Shown here piece by piece: positions 51,625-60,830 of a stretch of 64,000 nt of DNA. The notes beneath the pieces were generated by a model. That model was not told where the DNA came from and made no database searches. It was given only the letters and a program-made list of their open reading frames with translations. Numbering within the stretch: the first letter of the stretch is position 1; each line of letters begins with the position of its first letter. Both the position numbers and the translations under genes were made by a program. Source of the DNA: Coprococcus aceti (GTDB lineage Bacteria; Bacillota; Clostridia; Lachnospirales; Lachnospiraceae); the NCBI RefSeq assembly GCF_025567285.1, contig NZ_JAOQJT010000003.1, positions 376,971 through 440,970 on the forward strand, in the 5' to 3' direction.

Positions 51625-54198
51625 ATGGGTTTGTTTGAGAAAATATTTGGAACGCACAGCGAGAAGGAATTGAAAAAGATCAATCCTATAGTTGATGCGA
51701 TAGAGGCACTAGACGAGAAGATGCAGGCACTTTCAGATGAAGAGCTGAGGGGCAAGACACAAGAGTTTAAGGACAGACTTGCTGCCGGCGAGACGTTAGA
51801 CGATATATTGGTAGAAGCATTTGCGGTTGTGAGAGAGGCTGCATACCGTGTACTTGGAATGAAGCATTACAGGGTACAGCTCATAGGAGGAATAGTTCTC
51901 CATCAGGGAAGAATCGCAGAGATGAGAACGGGAGAAGGAAAGACACTTGTATCAACACTTCCTGCTTATCTGAATGCCCTTGAAGGAAAGGGTGTCCATG
52001 TTGTAACTGTCAACGACTACCTGGCAAAGCGAGATGCTGAATGGATGGGGCAGGTGCATGAATTCCTCGGACTTAAGGTCGGAATCATACTCAACAGTTC
52101 CACAACAGACGAGAGACGTGAGGCGTATAACTGCGATATTACATATGTTACCAACAACGAGCTCGGTTTCGATTACCTGAGAGATAACATGGTAATCTAC
52201 AAGGAGAAGCTTGTTCTGAGAGATCTTCACTACTGTGTAATCGATGAGGTGGATTCAGTCCTTATCGATGAGGCACGTACTCCTCTTATCATATCCGGTC
52301 AGAGCGGCAAGTCCACAGAGCTCTACAAGATGTGTGATTACCTTGCGAGACAGATGAAGCGAGGTGAGGGTGATGGAGAGATATCCAAGATGGATATGCT
52401 CATGAAGACAGAGATAGAGGAGGATGGAGATTTCCTTGTAAATGAGAAGGACAAGTACGTCATGCTCACTGCAAATGGTGTGAAGATGGTAGAGCAGTTC
52501 TTCCATATTGACAACCTCTCAGACCCTGAGAACATGGAGATCCAGCACAATATCATCCTGGCACTCCGTGCACATAATCTCATGTTCAGAGACAGAGATT
52601 ATGTGGTGAAGGATGATGAGGTACTCATCGTTGATGAGTTTACCGGACGTATCATGCCCGGACGTAGATTCTCAGATGGTCTGCATCAGGCTATAGAGGC
52701 AAAGGAGAATGTAAAGGTCAAGAGAGAGAGCAAGACTCTTGCAACGATCACATTCCAGAACTTCTTCAACATGTTTGACAAGAAGGCAGGTATGACAGGT
52801 ACAGCCCAGACAGAGGAAGAGGAGTTCAGAGAGATCTATGGAATGGACGTTGTTGTCATTCCTACGAACAGACCTATACAGAGAATAGATCAGCCGGATT
52901 CTATATTTAAGACTAAGAAAGAAAAGCTCAATGCGATCGTTGAGCAGATTAATATAAGTTACAGAAAGGGACAGCCGGTGCTTGTCGGTACGATCAATAT
53001 CGACGCATCAGAGGAACTCAGTCATATGCTGTCCAAGAGAAAGATACCTCACAAGGTGCTCAATGCCAAGTTCCACGAGCTTGAGGCTGAGATAGTTGCA
53101 GACGCTGGACAGAAGAATGCGGTAACCATCGCGACTAACATGGCAGGACGTGGTACTGATATCAAGCTCGGCGAGGGTGTTGCAGAGCTCGGAGGACTCA
53201 GGATCATCGGTACAGAGAGACACGAGAGCAGACGTATCGATAATCAGCTCCGTGGACGTTCAGGACGACAGGGAGATCCGGGAGAGTCAAAGTTCTATCT
53301 GTCACTGGAAGATGATCTGATGAGACTTTTCGGATCAGAGAGAGTTATGTCAGTGTACGATACCCTTAAGATACCTGAGGGCGAGGAGATAGAGCATAAG
53401 ACTATTTCCAACTTCGTAGAGAAGGCACAGAAGAAGATCGAGGGTAACAACTTTGCCATAAGAAAGAATCTTCTTGAGTATGACCGTGTTAACAACGAGC
53501 AGAGAGAGATCATTTACAAGGAGCGTAGACGAGTTCTTGACGGCGAGAACATGCACGAGGTTATCCTCAAGATGATAAAGGATGATATAAATGCAGCAGT
53601 AGATCAGGTATGCTCATCAGAGACAGCACCTGAGGATTGGAATCAGGTAGAGCTGGATGACATGATAAGGGGCATAGTTCCATTTGCTGAGCCGGTTACA
53701 CTTACCGAAGAGGAGATCAAAAAGGCAGATATCAGCGAGCTGAAGGACAGACTGTACAATGAAGCTCTTGAGCTCTATGCTGCCAAGGAGGAAGAGATCG
53801 GTGATCCTGATCAGATGAGAGAGATCGAGCGAGTTATACTCCTCAAGACTATAGATAGAAAGTGGACAGATCATATCGACGACATGGATAATCTGAGACA
53901 GGGAATCGGACTTAGATCACTTGGCCAGAGAGATCCTGTTGTAGAATACAAATTCGCAGGATATGACATGTTCAATGACATGACAGCAGCGATCCGTGAG
54001 GATACTGTAAAGCTTCTTCTCAGAATAAAGGTTGAGCAGAAGATTGAGCGTGAAGAGGTGAATAAGGTTACAGGAACCAATAAGGATGACACAGTGTCAA
54101 GGGGACCTGTAAAGAAAGCCAAGAAGATAGGCAGAAATGATCTCTGTCCATGCGGAAGCGGTCTGAAGTATAAGAACTGCTGCGGTAAGAACGCATAA
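51625..54198 (+). CDS. secA: Preprotein translocase ATPase SecA
   Basis: Motor ATPase of 857 residues that drives export through SecYEG. Walker A 'MRTGEGKTL', DEAD-like 'VIDEVDSVLIDEARTPLI', 'MAGRGTDIKLGEG', 'QLRGRSGRQGDPGESKFYLS' and the C-terminal zinc-binding SEC-C motif 'CPCGSGLKYKNCCGKN' are all present. Strong TAGGAGG site. prfB follows after 23 bases, a common gene order. Confidence 0.98.
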   Translation: MGLFEKIFGTHSEKELKKINPIVDAIEALDEKMQALSDEELRGKTQEFKDRLAAGETLDDILVEAFAVVREAAYRVLGMKHYRVQLIGGIVLHQGRIAEMRTGEGKTLVSTLPAYLNALEGKGVHVVTVNDYLAKRDAEWMGQVHEFLGLKVGIILNSSTTDERREAYNCDITYVTNNELGFDYLRDNMVIYKEKLVLRDLHYCVIDEVDSVLIDEARTPLIISGQSGKSTELYKMCDYLARQMKRGEGDGEISKMDMLMKTEIEEDGDFLVNEKDKYVMLTANGVKMVEQFFHIDNLSDPENMEIQHNIILALRAHNLMFRDRDYVVKDDEVLIVDEFTGRIMPGRRFSDGLHQAIEAKENVKVKRESKTLATITFQNFFNMFDKKAGMTGTAQTEEEEFREIYGMDVVVIPTNRPIQRIDQPDSIFKTKKEKLNAIVEQINISYRKGQPVLVGTINIDASEELSHMLSKRKIPHKVLNAKFHELEAEIVADAGQKNAVTIATNMAGRGTDIKLGEGVAELGGLRIIGTERHESRRIDNQLRGRSGRQGDPGESKFYLSLEDDLMRLFGSERVMSVYDTLKIPEGEEIEHKTISNFVEKAQKKIEGNNFAIRKNLLEYDRVNNEQREIIYKERRRVLDGENMHEVILKMIKDDINAAVDQVCSSETAPEDWNQVELDDMIRGIVPFAEPVTLTEEEIKKADISELKDRLYNEALELYAAKEEEIGDPDQMREIERVILLKTIDRKWTDHIDDMDNLRQGIGLRSLGQRDPVVEYKFAGYDMFNDMTAAIREDTVKLLLRIKVEQKIEREEVNKVTGTNKDDTVSRGPVKKAKKIGRNDLCPCGSGLKYKNCCGKNA

Positions 54199-54221
54199 AT
54201 ACGTGATACAGGAGAAACCAA

Positions 54222-55334
54222 GTGATAGAATTGGATGAGTTCAGGGCGACGATGGCCTCCTATAGGGGTCCCTTGGAGGAGGTCAAGTCATCCCTTGACA
54301 TTGAAAACAAGACAGACAGAATAGCAAAGCTTAATTATGAGATGGAACAGCCGGATTTCTGGGATGATATCGACAGATCCCGTGAGGTATCGAAGGAACT
54401 GAAGGGACTTCAGGATCTGGTTGACAACTATAAGAAGCTTGAGAATGACTATGTGGATATAGATACACTGATCCTGATGGCGGAGGAGGAGAATGATCCG
54501 AGTCTTGTGCCTGAGATAGGGGAGCAGATAGATATATTTACGAAGGAATTTGAGGAGTATAGGATAAATCTTCTCTTCACTGACGAGTTTGATGACTGTA
54601 ATGCGGTACTCACACTCCATTCAGGAGAGGGCGGAACGGAGTCCTGCGACTGGGCGAGTATGTTGTACAGAATGTATACCAGATGGGCAGAAAAGCACGG
54701 CATGAGTGTTGAGGTGCTCGATTTCCTTGAGGGCGATGAGGCTGGTATAAAGTCTGTGACCATTCAGATAAATGGGCAGCATGCGTACGGATATCTCAAG
54801 TCAGAGAAGGGAGTGCACAGACTGGTAAGAATATCACCATTCAATTCGGCCGGCAAGAGAATGACTTCGTTTGCATCCTGTGATGTCATACCGGATATAG
54901 AGCAGGATTTGGAGATAGAGATCAGGGATGAAGATATAAGGATAGATACCTACAGATCGAGCGGCGCAGGTGGCCAGCATATCAATAAGACATCATCGGC
55001 CATCAGAATCACACATTATCCTACCGGTATAGTTGTTCAGTGCCAGAATGAGAGATCACAGCTCATGAACAAGAATAAGGCTATGCAGATGCTGAAGTCC
55101 AAACTTTATCTTTTGAAGAAACAGGAGAATCTGGAGAAGATTTCGGACATCCGCGGAGAGGTAACTGACAATGGTTTTGGAAGTCAGATAAGATCGTATG
55201 TGCTCCAACCGTATACCATGGTCAAGGATAAACGTACATCCTATGAGAATTCAAATGTATCGGCGGTTCTCGATGGAGATCTTGATGGATTTATGACAGC
55301 CTATCTCAAATGGGTGAATAAGGTTGAGGTGTAG
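54222..55334 (+). CDS. prfB: Peptide chain release factor 2, no frameshift
   Basis: Release factor of 370 residues that ends translation at UGA and UAA. The GGQ loop is in 'RSSGAGGQHINKTSSAIRIT' and the stop-reading 'SPF' is in 'RLVRISPFNSAGKR'. The start is GTG 54222, behind AGGAG. In most bacteria prfB has an in-frame UGA at about codon 26 read by +1 frameshift; here codons 25-26 are CTT GAC (54294-54299) and the frame is open, so the autoregulatory frameshift is absent. Confidence 0.97.
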   Translation: MIELDEFRATMASYRGPLEEVKSSLDIENKTDRIAKLNYEMEQPDFWDDIDRSREVSKELKGLQDLVDNYKKLENDYVDIDTLILMAEEENDPSLVPEIGEQIDIFTKEFEEYRINLLFTDEFDDCNAVLTLHSGEGGTESCDWASMLYRMYTRWAEKHGMSVEVLDFLEGDEAGIKSVTIQINGQHAYGYLKSEKGVHRLVRISPFNSAGKRMTSFASCDVIPDIEQDLEIEIRDEDIRIDTYRSSGAGGQHINKTSSAIRITHYPTGIVVQCQNERSQLMNKNKAMQMLKSKLYLLKKQENLEKISDIRGEVTDNGFGSQIRSYVLQPYTMVKDKRTSYENSNVSAVLDGDLDGFMTAYLKWVNKVEV

Positions 55335-55460
55335 CAGCACATGAGAGTCATTTGATGATAAGAAATTAGCCTTTGACAATGACGCTTTATACTGATAAAG
55401 TAATGACGTACTAAACTTGCATTATTATGCAGAAAAAGGAGATAAGAAGGAGATAAAAAC

Positions 55461-56660
55461 ATGGTGAATATAGCAGTATTAGGTTATGGTACAGTGGGTT
55501 CAGGAGTTGTGGAAGTGATTAACACCAACCATGATATTGTTAACAAGAGAGCTGGACAGGAGATAAACGTTAAGAGAGTGCTTGATCTCAGGGAGTTTCC
55601 TGGGGATCCTGTCGAGAACATTCTCACCCATGATTTTGAAGATATACTTAACGATGATGATATAAGCGTCGTTGTGGAGGTTATGGGAGGTGTTGAGCCT
55701 GCATATACATTTGTCAAGAAGTGCCTGCTTGCCGGCAAGAGTGTGGCAACCTCCAACAAGGAGCTTGTGGCCGTTCATGGACCTGAGCTTATAAAGATTG
55801 CCAGAGAGGGCAATATCAATTTCTTCTTTGAAGCATCAGCAGGCGGTGGAATTCCTGTTATAAGACCACTTAACACATCCATAACTGCGGATGATGTTAC
55901 GGAGATCACAGGAATACTCAATGGTACAACGAATTACATCCTAACCAAGATGGATAAAGAGGGGGCTGACTATGCGACAGTGCTGAAGCAGGCACAGGAG
56001 CTCGGATATGCGGAGCGCAATCCTGAGGCTGATGTAGAGGGTGGCGATGCGTGTAGAAAGATAGCTATACTTACATCTCTCGTATATGGCAAGAACCTGG
56101 ATTACAACAGGATACATATGGAGGGAATAACCAGGATAACAACAGATGATTTCAAGTATGCGGATAAGATGGGTTACTCTGTAAAACTTGTCGGAACAAC
56201 CAGAAAAACAGACGGCAAGCTATATTCATATGTTGCCCCGGTCATGCTTCCACATGACAATCCGCTGGCAAAGATAGATGATGTATACAATGGCATACTT
56301 GTACATGGTAATGCACTTGACGACGTAATGTTCTACGGCAAGGGCGCCGGAAAGCTTCCAACAGCGTCTGCGGTTGTATCAGACGTTATTGATGCAGTGA
56401 AGAATGCGGGAAGACATGTTCCTATCATATGGGAGGACGAAGAACTTGAGATGGGTACATTTGCGGACTCAGAGAGCAGATTCTTTGTCAGAACAGATGA
56501 GAAGGATGAGGCTGCCATCAAGGCGGTATTTGGTGATGTTGAGTATGTCGATTCTGATCTCGATGAAAAGGCATTTGTTACAGCAGTGATCACAGAGGGT
56601 GAATTTGAGGCATGTTGCAATAAGATTGGTGTCAAGAGTGCTCTTAGAGTGCTGGATTAG
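55461..56660 (+). CDS. hom: Homoserine dehydrogenase
   Basis: NAD(P)-dependent enzyme of 399 residues on the path from aspartate to threonine and methionine. Rossmann 'VLGYGTVGSGVVEVI', 'GGVEPAYTFVKKCLLAGKSV', 'VATSNKELVA' and 'GILNGTTNYILTKMD' are diagnostic. The C-terminal ~65 residues are a short ACT-like tail, less than the usual ~80. Aspartate kinase is encoded next. Confidence 0.96.
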   Translation: MVNIAVLGYGTVGSGVVEVINTNHDIVNKRAGQEINVKRVLDLREFPGDPVENILTHDFEDILNDDDISVVVEVMGGVEPAYTFVKKCLLAGKSVATSNKELVAVHGPELIKIAREGNINFFFEASAGGGIPVIRPLNTSITADDVTEITGILNGTTNYILTKMDKEGADYATVLKQAQELGYAERNPEADVEGGDACRKIAILTSLVYGKNLDYNRIHMEGITRITTDDFKYADKMGYSVKLVGTTRKTDGKLYSYVAPVMLPHDNPLAKIDDVYNGILVHGNALDDVMFYGKGAGKLPTASAVVSDVIDAVKNAGRHVPIIWEDEELEMGTFADSESRFFVRTDEKDEAAIKAVFGDVEYVDSDLDEKAFVTAVITEGEFEACCNKIGVKSALRVLD

Positions 56661-56793
56661 TACAATATTATTCAATGACCTTGCAATCCTAGTCGAATTG
56701 CGGTATTTTACAAAAGGCTTATTTCTTTTTACCGGACCGCTCCGGTGAAGAGTTAAATATACAAATTTTCAAATGAGCGATCAGGAGGACAAT

Positions 56794-57999
56794 ATGTTAA
56801 TAGTAAAGAAGTTTGGTGGTACTTCTGTTGGAAATACCGAAAGAATCTTTAACGTGGCCAAAAGATGTATTGAGGACTGGCAGAGGGGGAACGACGTAGT
56901 CGTAGTTCTGTCTGCGATGGGTAAATACACAGATGAGCTGATAGATATGGCTAAGCAGGTAAATGAGAATCCACCTAAGAGAGAGATGGATATGCTTTTT
57001 ACAATAGGTGAACAGATGTCCGTATCGCTTATGGCTATGGCTATGAATTCTCTTAAAGTTCCTGCAATCTCTTTGAACGCATTTCAGGTGGCTATGCATA
57101 CAACTTCAGTGTATGGCAATGCGCGTCTGAAGAGAATCGATGTTGAGAGAATAAGACATGAGCTGGAGCAGAGAAAGATAGTTATTGTCACAGGATTCCA
57201 GGGAATTAACAAGTATGATGATTACACAACTCTTGGTCGTGGTGGTTCAGATACAACAGCTGTTGCACTTGCAGCGGCACTTAACGCTGATGCGTGTGAG
57301 ATATACACAGATGTGGATGGAGTATATACAGCAGATCCACGTAAGGTAAAGACCGCACGTAAGCTGGATACGATAACATACGATGAGATGCTTGAGCTTG
57401 CTACACTTGGAGCAGGCGTTCTGCACAACCGTTCAGTTGAGCTTGCAAAGAAGTTCGGCGTTCAGCTGGTTGTTCGTTCAAGTCTCAATTTTTCAGAGGG
57501 TACAATAGTTAAGGAGGATACTGGAATGGAGAAGATGTTAGTTAGTGGAGTTGCAGCGGATGCAGATTCAGCGAGAGTGGCAGTTGTAGGATTAGAGGAC
57601 ACACCGGGTGTTGCATTCAAGCTTTTCAACCTGCTTGCAAAGAATGACATCAATATAGATATGATACTGCAGTCAGTAGGAAGACATGGAACAAAGGATA
57701 TTACATTCACATGTAGTGATGAGAATGCAGACAAAGCAGAGGAGATCATCAAGAACAACATAGGCAAGTTTGAGAGCATAGATGTCAACAAGAATGTTGC
57801 AAAGGTTTCTATCGTTGGTGCAGGAATGCAGTCAAATGCAGGTGTTGCAGCCAAGATGTTCGAGGCTCTTTATGATGAGAACATCAACATCAGAATGATC
57901 TCAACATCAGAGATCAGAGTTACAGTTCTCATCGACGAGCAGTATACAGAGCGCGCAATGAACGCGATCCATGACAAGTTCGCACTCGGCGATCGTTAA
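56794..57999 (+). CDS. lysC: Aspartate kinase
   Basis: First enzyme of the aspartate family pathway, 401 residues. 'MLIVKKFGGTSVGNTERIFN', 'GFQGINKYDDYTTLGRGGSD' and 'EIYTDVDGVYTADPRKV' form the kinase domain; two ACT domains ('VVGLEDTPGVAFKLFNLLAK' and 'VSIVGAGMQSNAGVAAKMFE') give feedback control by lysine and/or threonine. ATG 56794 has AGGAGGAC 4-5 bases upstream, better than ATG 56773. A hairpin ACCGGA/TCCGGT lies at 56731-56746 in the gap before it. Confidence 0.97.
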   Translation: MLIVKKFGGTSVGNTERIFNVAKRCIEDWQRGNDVVVVLSAMGKYTDELIDMAKQVNENPPKREMDMLFTIGEQMSVSLMAMAMNSLKVPAISLNAFQVAMHTTSVYGNARLKRIDVERIRHELEQRKIVIVTGFQGINKYDDYTTLGRGGSDTTAVALAAALNADACEIYTDVDGVYTADPRKVKTARKLDTITYDEMLELATLGAGVLHNRSVELAKKFGVQLVVRSSLNFSEGTIVKEDTGMEKMLVSGVAADADSARVAVVGLEDTPGVAFKLFNLLAKNDINIDMILQSVGRHGTKDITFTCSDENADKAEEIIKNNIGKFESIDVNKNVAKVSIVGAGMQSNAGVAAKMFEALYDENINIRMISTSEIRVTVLIDEQYTERAMNAIHDKFALGDR

Positions 58000-58045
58000 T
58001 TCTAACAGAATCATATGAAGTTCTGTTCTGCAGGACCTTACAATA

Positions 58046-58069
58046 TACGCCGGGGGAAACTCCGGCGTA
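58046..58069 (+). other. GC-rich hairpin after lysC
   Basis: TACGCCGG pairs with CCGGCGTA around an 8-base loop. It has no T run and runs straight into the repeat array, so its terminator role is uncertain. Confidence 0.5.
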
Positions 58070-58076
58070 AATTATC

Positions 58077-58161
58077 ATAAGGGGGAACCGCCGTTAAGGC
58101 GGGGGATTCCTTATGATGAAGCAGACGCCGCGCGAAGCGCTTTTCATGCGGCTGCACCCGT
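58077..58161 (+). repeat. 85-base double-hairpin repeat, copy B1
   Basis: Same element family as at 33383-33589. Hairpin 1: AAGG/CCTT outside, CCGCC/GGCGG inside (loop GTTAA), replacing CCCAC/GTGGG of the first locus. Hairpin 2: GCAGACGC with GCGGCTGC (one mismatch), enclosing GCGC-GAA-GCGC. Between lysC and the dCMP deaminase gene. Confidence 0.9.
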
Positions 58162-58246
58162 ATAAGGGGGAACCGCCGTTAAGGCGGGGGATTCCTTATG
58201 ATGAAGCAGACGCCGCGCGAAGCGTCTTTCATGCGTCTGCACCCGG
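58162..58246 (+). repeat. 85-base double-hairpin repeat, copy B2
   Basis: Direct tandem copy of B1, with few changes, all in the hairpin 2 half; here the outer stem GCAGACGC/GCGTCTGC is perfect. Confidence 0.9.
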
Positions 58247-58283
58247 GTAATGGAACATAAAAGAATTTGAAAGGAGTCAGGGT

Positions 58284-58763
58284 ATGAAGAGAACAGATTA
58301 CATATCGTGGGATCAGTATTTTATGGGCATTGCGATGATGTCGGCAGAGAGAAGCAAAGACCCGTCAACGCAGGTTGGTGCGTGTATAGTGGACAAGAAC
58401 AACAGAATTCTGTCCATGGGATATAATGGTATGCCGGCAGGATGCGACGATGACACAATGCCGTGGGGAAAGTCCGGAGCCCCGCTTGACAACAAATATT
58501 TCTATGTATGCCACGCGGAGCTGAACTCTATTCTTAATTACAGAGGTGGAAATCTCAAGGATGCGATCATATATTCTACTCTGTTCCCGTGCAATGAATG
58601 TGCCAAAGCTATTATTCAGTGCGGTATAAAGGAAGTAGTGTATATGTCAGACAAGTATGCGATGACAGAGAGCACCATAGCCTCCAAGAAAATGTTTGAC
58701 ATGGCTGGTGTTGCATACAGACCATTTGAAGCAAAAGGCAGGAAAATCACGCTCAATCTTTAG
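58284..58763 (+). CDS. dCMP deaminase (ComEB-like)
   Basis: Zinc-dependent deaminase of 159 residues making dUMP for thymidylate synthesis. The zinc and proton-shuttle motif is 'CHAELNSI' and the second is 'FPCNECAKAII' (PCxxC). 'RSKDPSTQVGACIVD' and 'GYNGMPAGCDDD' match dCMP deaminases and ComEB. AAAGGAG upstream. Confidence 0.94.
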   Translation: MKRTDYISWDQYFMGIAMMSAERSKDPSTQVGACIVDKNNRILSMGYNGMPAGCDDDTMPWGKSGAPLDNKYFYVCHAELNSILNYRGGNLKDAIIYSTLFPCNECAKAIIQCGIKEVVYMSDKYAMTESTIASKKMFDMAGVAYRPFEAKGRKITLNL

Positions 58764-58825
58764 AGGCAACAGAATAGTTCCGGAATACCGGAGAGAACAC
58801 ATATGTATGACAGACAGGAGAGAAT

Positions 58826-59263
58826 ATGGTCATAGAGAGTAATAGCAAGGAAGAAACCTACAATGCAGGAGTGCAGCTTGGACAGAATGCAGCTCCTGGC
58901 CAGGTGTACTGTATATATGGAGATCTGGGAGTTGGCAAGACGATAATATCCCAGGGGGTGGCAGCTGGACTTGGAATCACTGAAGTGGTGAACAGCCCGA
59001 CTTTCACTATTGTGAAGGAGTATGACGAGGGCAGATTGCCTCTGTATCATTTTGACGTGTACAGGATCGGCGATGTGGACGAGATGGATGAGATAGGCTA
59101 CAATGAGATGGTGTATGGAGATGGAGTATGTCTTATAGAGTGGGCTAACCTCATCGAGGAGATATTACCTGGCACATACACCAGAATCGACATAGAGAAG
59201 GACCTTTCAAAGGGCCTTGATTACAGGCGTATTACGATAGAAGAGAGGCATGATCAGATATGA
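58826..59263 (+). CDS. tsaE: t6A synthesis ATPase TsaE
   Basis: ATPase of 145 residues needed for N6-threonylcarbamoyladenosine at tRNA position 37. Walker A 'GDLGVGKTIISQGVAAGLG', then 'VNSPTFTIVKEYDEGRLPLY', 'HFDVYRIGDVDEMDEIGY' and 'CLIEWANL' are the family lines. Overlaps tsaB by 4 bases. Confidence 0.96.
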   Translation: MVIESNSKEETYNAGVQLGQNAAPGQVYCIYGDLGVGKTIISQGVAAGLGITEVVNSPTFTIVKEYDEGRLPLYHFDVYRIGDVDEMDEIGYNEMVYGDGVCLIEWANLIEEILPGTYTRIDIEKDLSKGLDYRRITIEERHDQI

Positions 59264-59985
59264 AGATCTTAGCATTTGACAGCTCAGGACTTGTGGCGAG
59301 CGTTGCCATAGTCGAGAACAATAATTTGATAGCTGAATATACAACCAACTACAAGAAGACACATTCCCAGACACTGCTTCCTATGCTGGAAGAGATCGTG
59401 AAGATGACAGAGACGGACAAAGAGAGCTTTGATGCGCTGGCTGTTGCTGCCGGACCGGGATCATTTACAGGACTCAGGATAGGCTCAGCGACGGTCAAGG
59501 GACTTGCACTTGCATGGAATATACCGGTTATTGCGGTGCCGACACTTGAGGGGCTTGCATACAATGTGTGGGGAACTGACAGACTTATCTGCCCTATCAT
59601 GGACGCGAGAAGAAAACAGGTGTATACGGGACTTTACAGTTTTAACAGTGATGACAGGCTTGAGACGATAATGGATCAGACTCCTATGGATATTGCTGAC
59701 CTTATAGACCAACTCAATGAGAGAGGGGAAAAGGTTATATTTGTGGGAGATGGAATAGATGTGTATGCTGATGTTTTAAAAGAGAAGATGACGGCAGACT
59801 ACGCATTTGCTCCGGCACACATGAATAAGCAGAGAGCTGGCTCGGTGGCAGCCGCAGCCCAGGTGAGATATGCAGCCGGACAGTATGAGGAGGGGGATAC
59901 ATTTGCCCCTGAATATCTCAGACAGTCACAGGCAGAGCGGGAGAGAGCTGAAAAGGCAAAACTGGAGAATGATGGACATGAATAG
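59260..59985 (+). CDS. tsaB: t6A synthesis protein TsaB
   Basis: ASKHA-fold partner of TsaD, 241 residues. 'MKILAFDSSGLVASVAIVEN', 'HSQTLLPMLEEIV' and 'AVAAGPGSFTGLRIGSATVK' are diagnostic. Lies between tsaE and rimI, as in many Firmicutes; overlaps both neighbours. Confidence 0.96.
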   Translation: MKILAFDSSGLVASVAIVENNNLIAEYTTNYKKTHSQTLLPMLEEIVKMTETDKESFDALAVAAGPGSFTGLRIGSATVKGLALAWNIPVIAVPTLEGLAYNVWGTDRLICPIMDARRKQVYTGLYSFNSDDRLETIMDQTPMDIADLIDQLNERGEKVIFVGDGIDVYADVLKEKMTADYAFAPAHMNKQRAGSVAAAAQVRYAAGQYEEGDTFAPEYLRQSQAERERAEKAKLENDGHE

Positions 59986-60436
59986 CTGTTTTTCCCATGT
60001 ACGCCCGAGACTGGCAGATATGAAAGACCTGGCCGGGATAGCTGCACTTGAGATGGCGGTGTTTTCGCATCCGTGGAATGAGGAGATGGTGTCCTCATCT
60101 ATACAGGGGACATACGATCATGTCAAGATCCTTGAGACTTCTGAAGGAGAAATCGCCGGCTATATCATATATTCGGCGGTGTGTGACAGTGCAGATCTGC
60201 TCAGGGTAGCAGTGGATGCCGGATCAAGACGTCGTGGCATCGGCTTTAAGCTGATGGAAGCCATGATCGATGACTGCAAGGACAGGAATGTGCAGAGCAT
60301 ATTTCTGGAAGTCAGGGAATCCAACGCTGCTGCGATAGCTATGTATGAGCAGTTTGGATTTATAAAAATTTCTACAAGAAAAAAATACTACGACTCACCG
60401 GTGGAGGATGGTCTGGTTATGCAAAAACAGTTGTAG
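59972..60436 (+). CDS. rimI: Ribosomal protein S18-alanine acetyltransferase-like (RimI)
   Basis: GNAT protein of about 154 residues. 'LLRVAVDAGSRRRGIGFKLM' is the acetyl-CoA motif and 'FLEVRESNAAAIAMYEQFGF' is the RimI signature line. The start is uncertain: ATG 59969, 59972 or 59978, all overlapping the tsaB end behind GGAG; the longer frame from 59870 is not credible. Confidence 0.9.
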   Translation: MDMNSCFSHVRPRLADMKDLAGIAALEMAVFSHPWNEEMVSSSIQGTYDHVKILETSEGEIAGYIIYSAVCDSADLLRVAVDAGSRRRGIGFKLMEAMIDDCKDRNVQSIFLEVRESNAAAIAMYEQFGFIKISTRKKYYDSPVEDGLVMQKQL

Positions 60437-60574
60437 TAATAGATATATGCAGAATATACAGTGCGTGGAGACCACATTTGCACGGCTGGAAAACATTGTC
60501 GGTATATTCTGTGAAGGATCTGGCTTATAATCAGACTCATAACAGGGCTGCGTGCAGTCGGACAGGAGATAAAT

Positions 60575-60790
60575 ATGAGTGAGATCAGATGTAATAGGTG
60601 TGGAAGGATAATTGTATTTGGAGATATGCATAACAAGGAGGATTACGTCCTTATTCAGAAGGAGTGGGGATATTTCTCGCGCAAGGATGGCAGAAAATAC
60701 ACACTCAGGATGTGTGAGGACTGTTACGACAGACTTGTAAATGAATGTGTCATACCTCCAAGGATAGATGATGTGACAGAGTATGCATAG
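60575..60790 (+). CDS. Small zinc-ribbon-like protein
   Basis: Protein of 71 residues with two CxxC pairs, 'RCNRCGRII' and 'RMCEDCYDRLV', which would bind one zinc. No named function. AGGAGATAAAT supports the start. It lies inside the tsaE-tsaB-rimI-rnz-tsaD run on the same strand, so a link to RNA or ribosome work is possible but only by context. Confidence 0.8.
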   Translation: MSEIRCNRCGRIIVFGDMHNKEDYVLIQKEWGYFSRKDGRKYTLRMCEDCYDRLVNECVIPPRIDDVTEYA

Positions 60791-60830
60791 AGTATGCATA
60801 TAGACTCTGCCTTAGAAATGGAGATAGAAG

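Noticed and set aside
54222..54305. Possible prfB frameshift site
   Set aside because: No in-frame stop is present; the frame is continuous through CTT GAC, so no frameshift is needed.
55373..55401. TTGACA before hom
   Set aside because: The -35 is perfect but the element 17 bases on (TAAAGT) is poor and the better TATACT is only 9 bases away.
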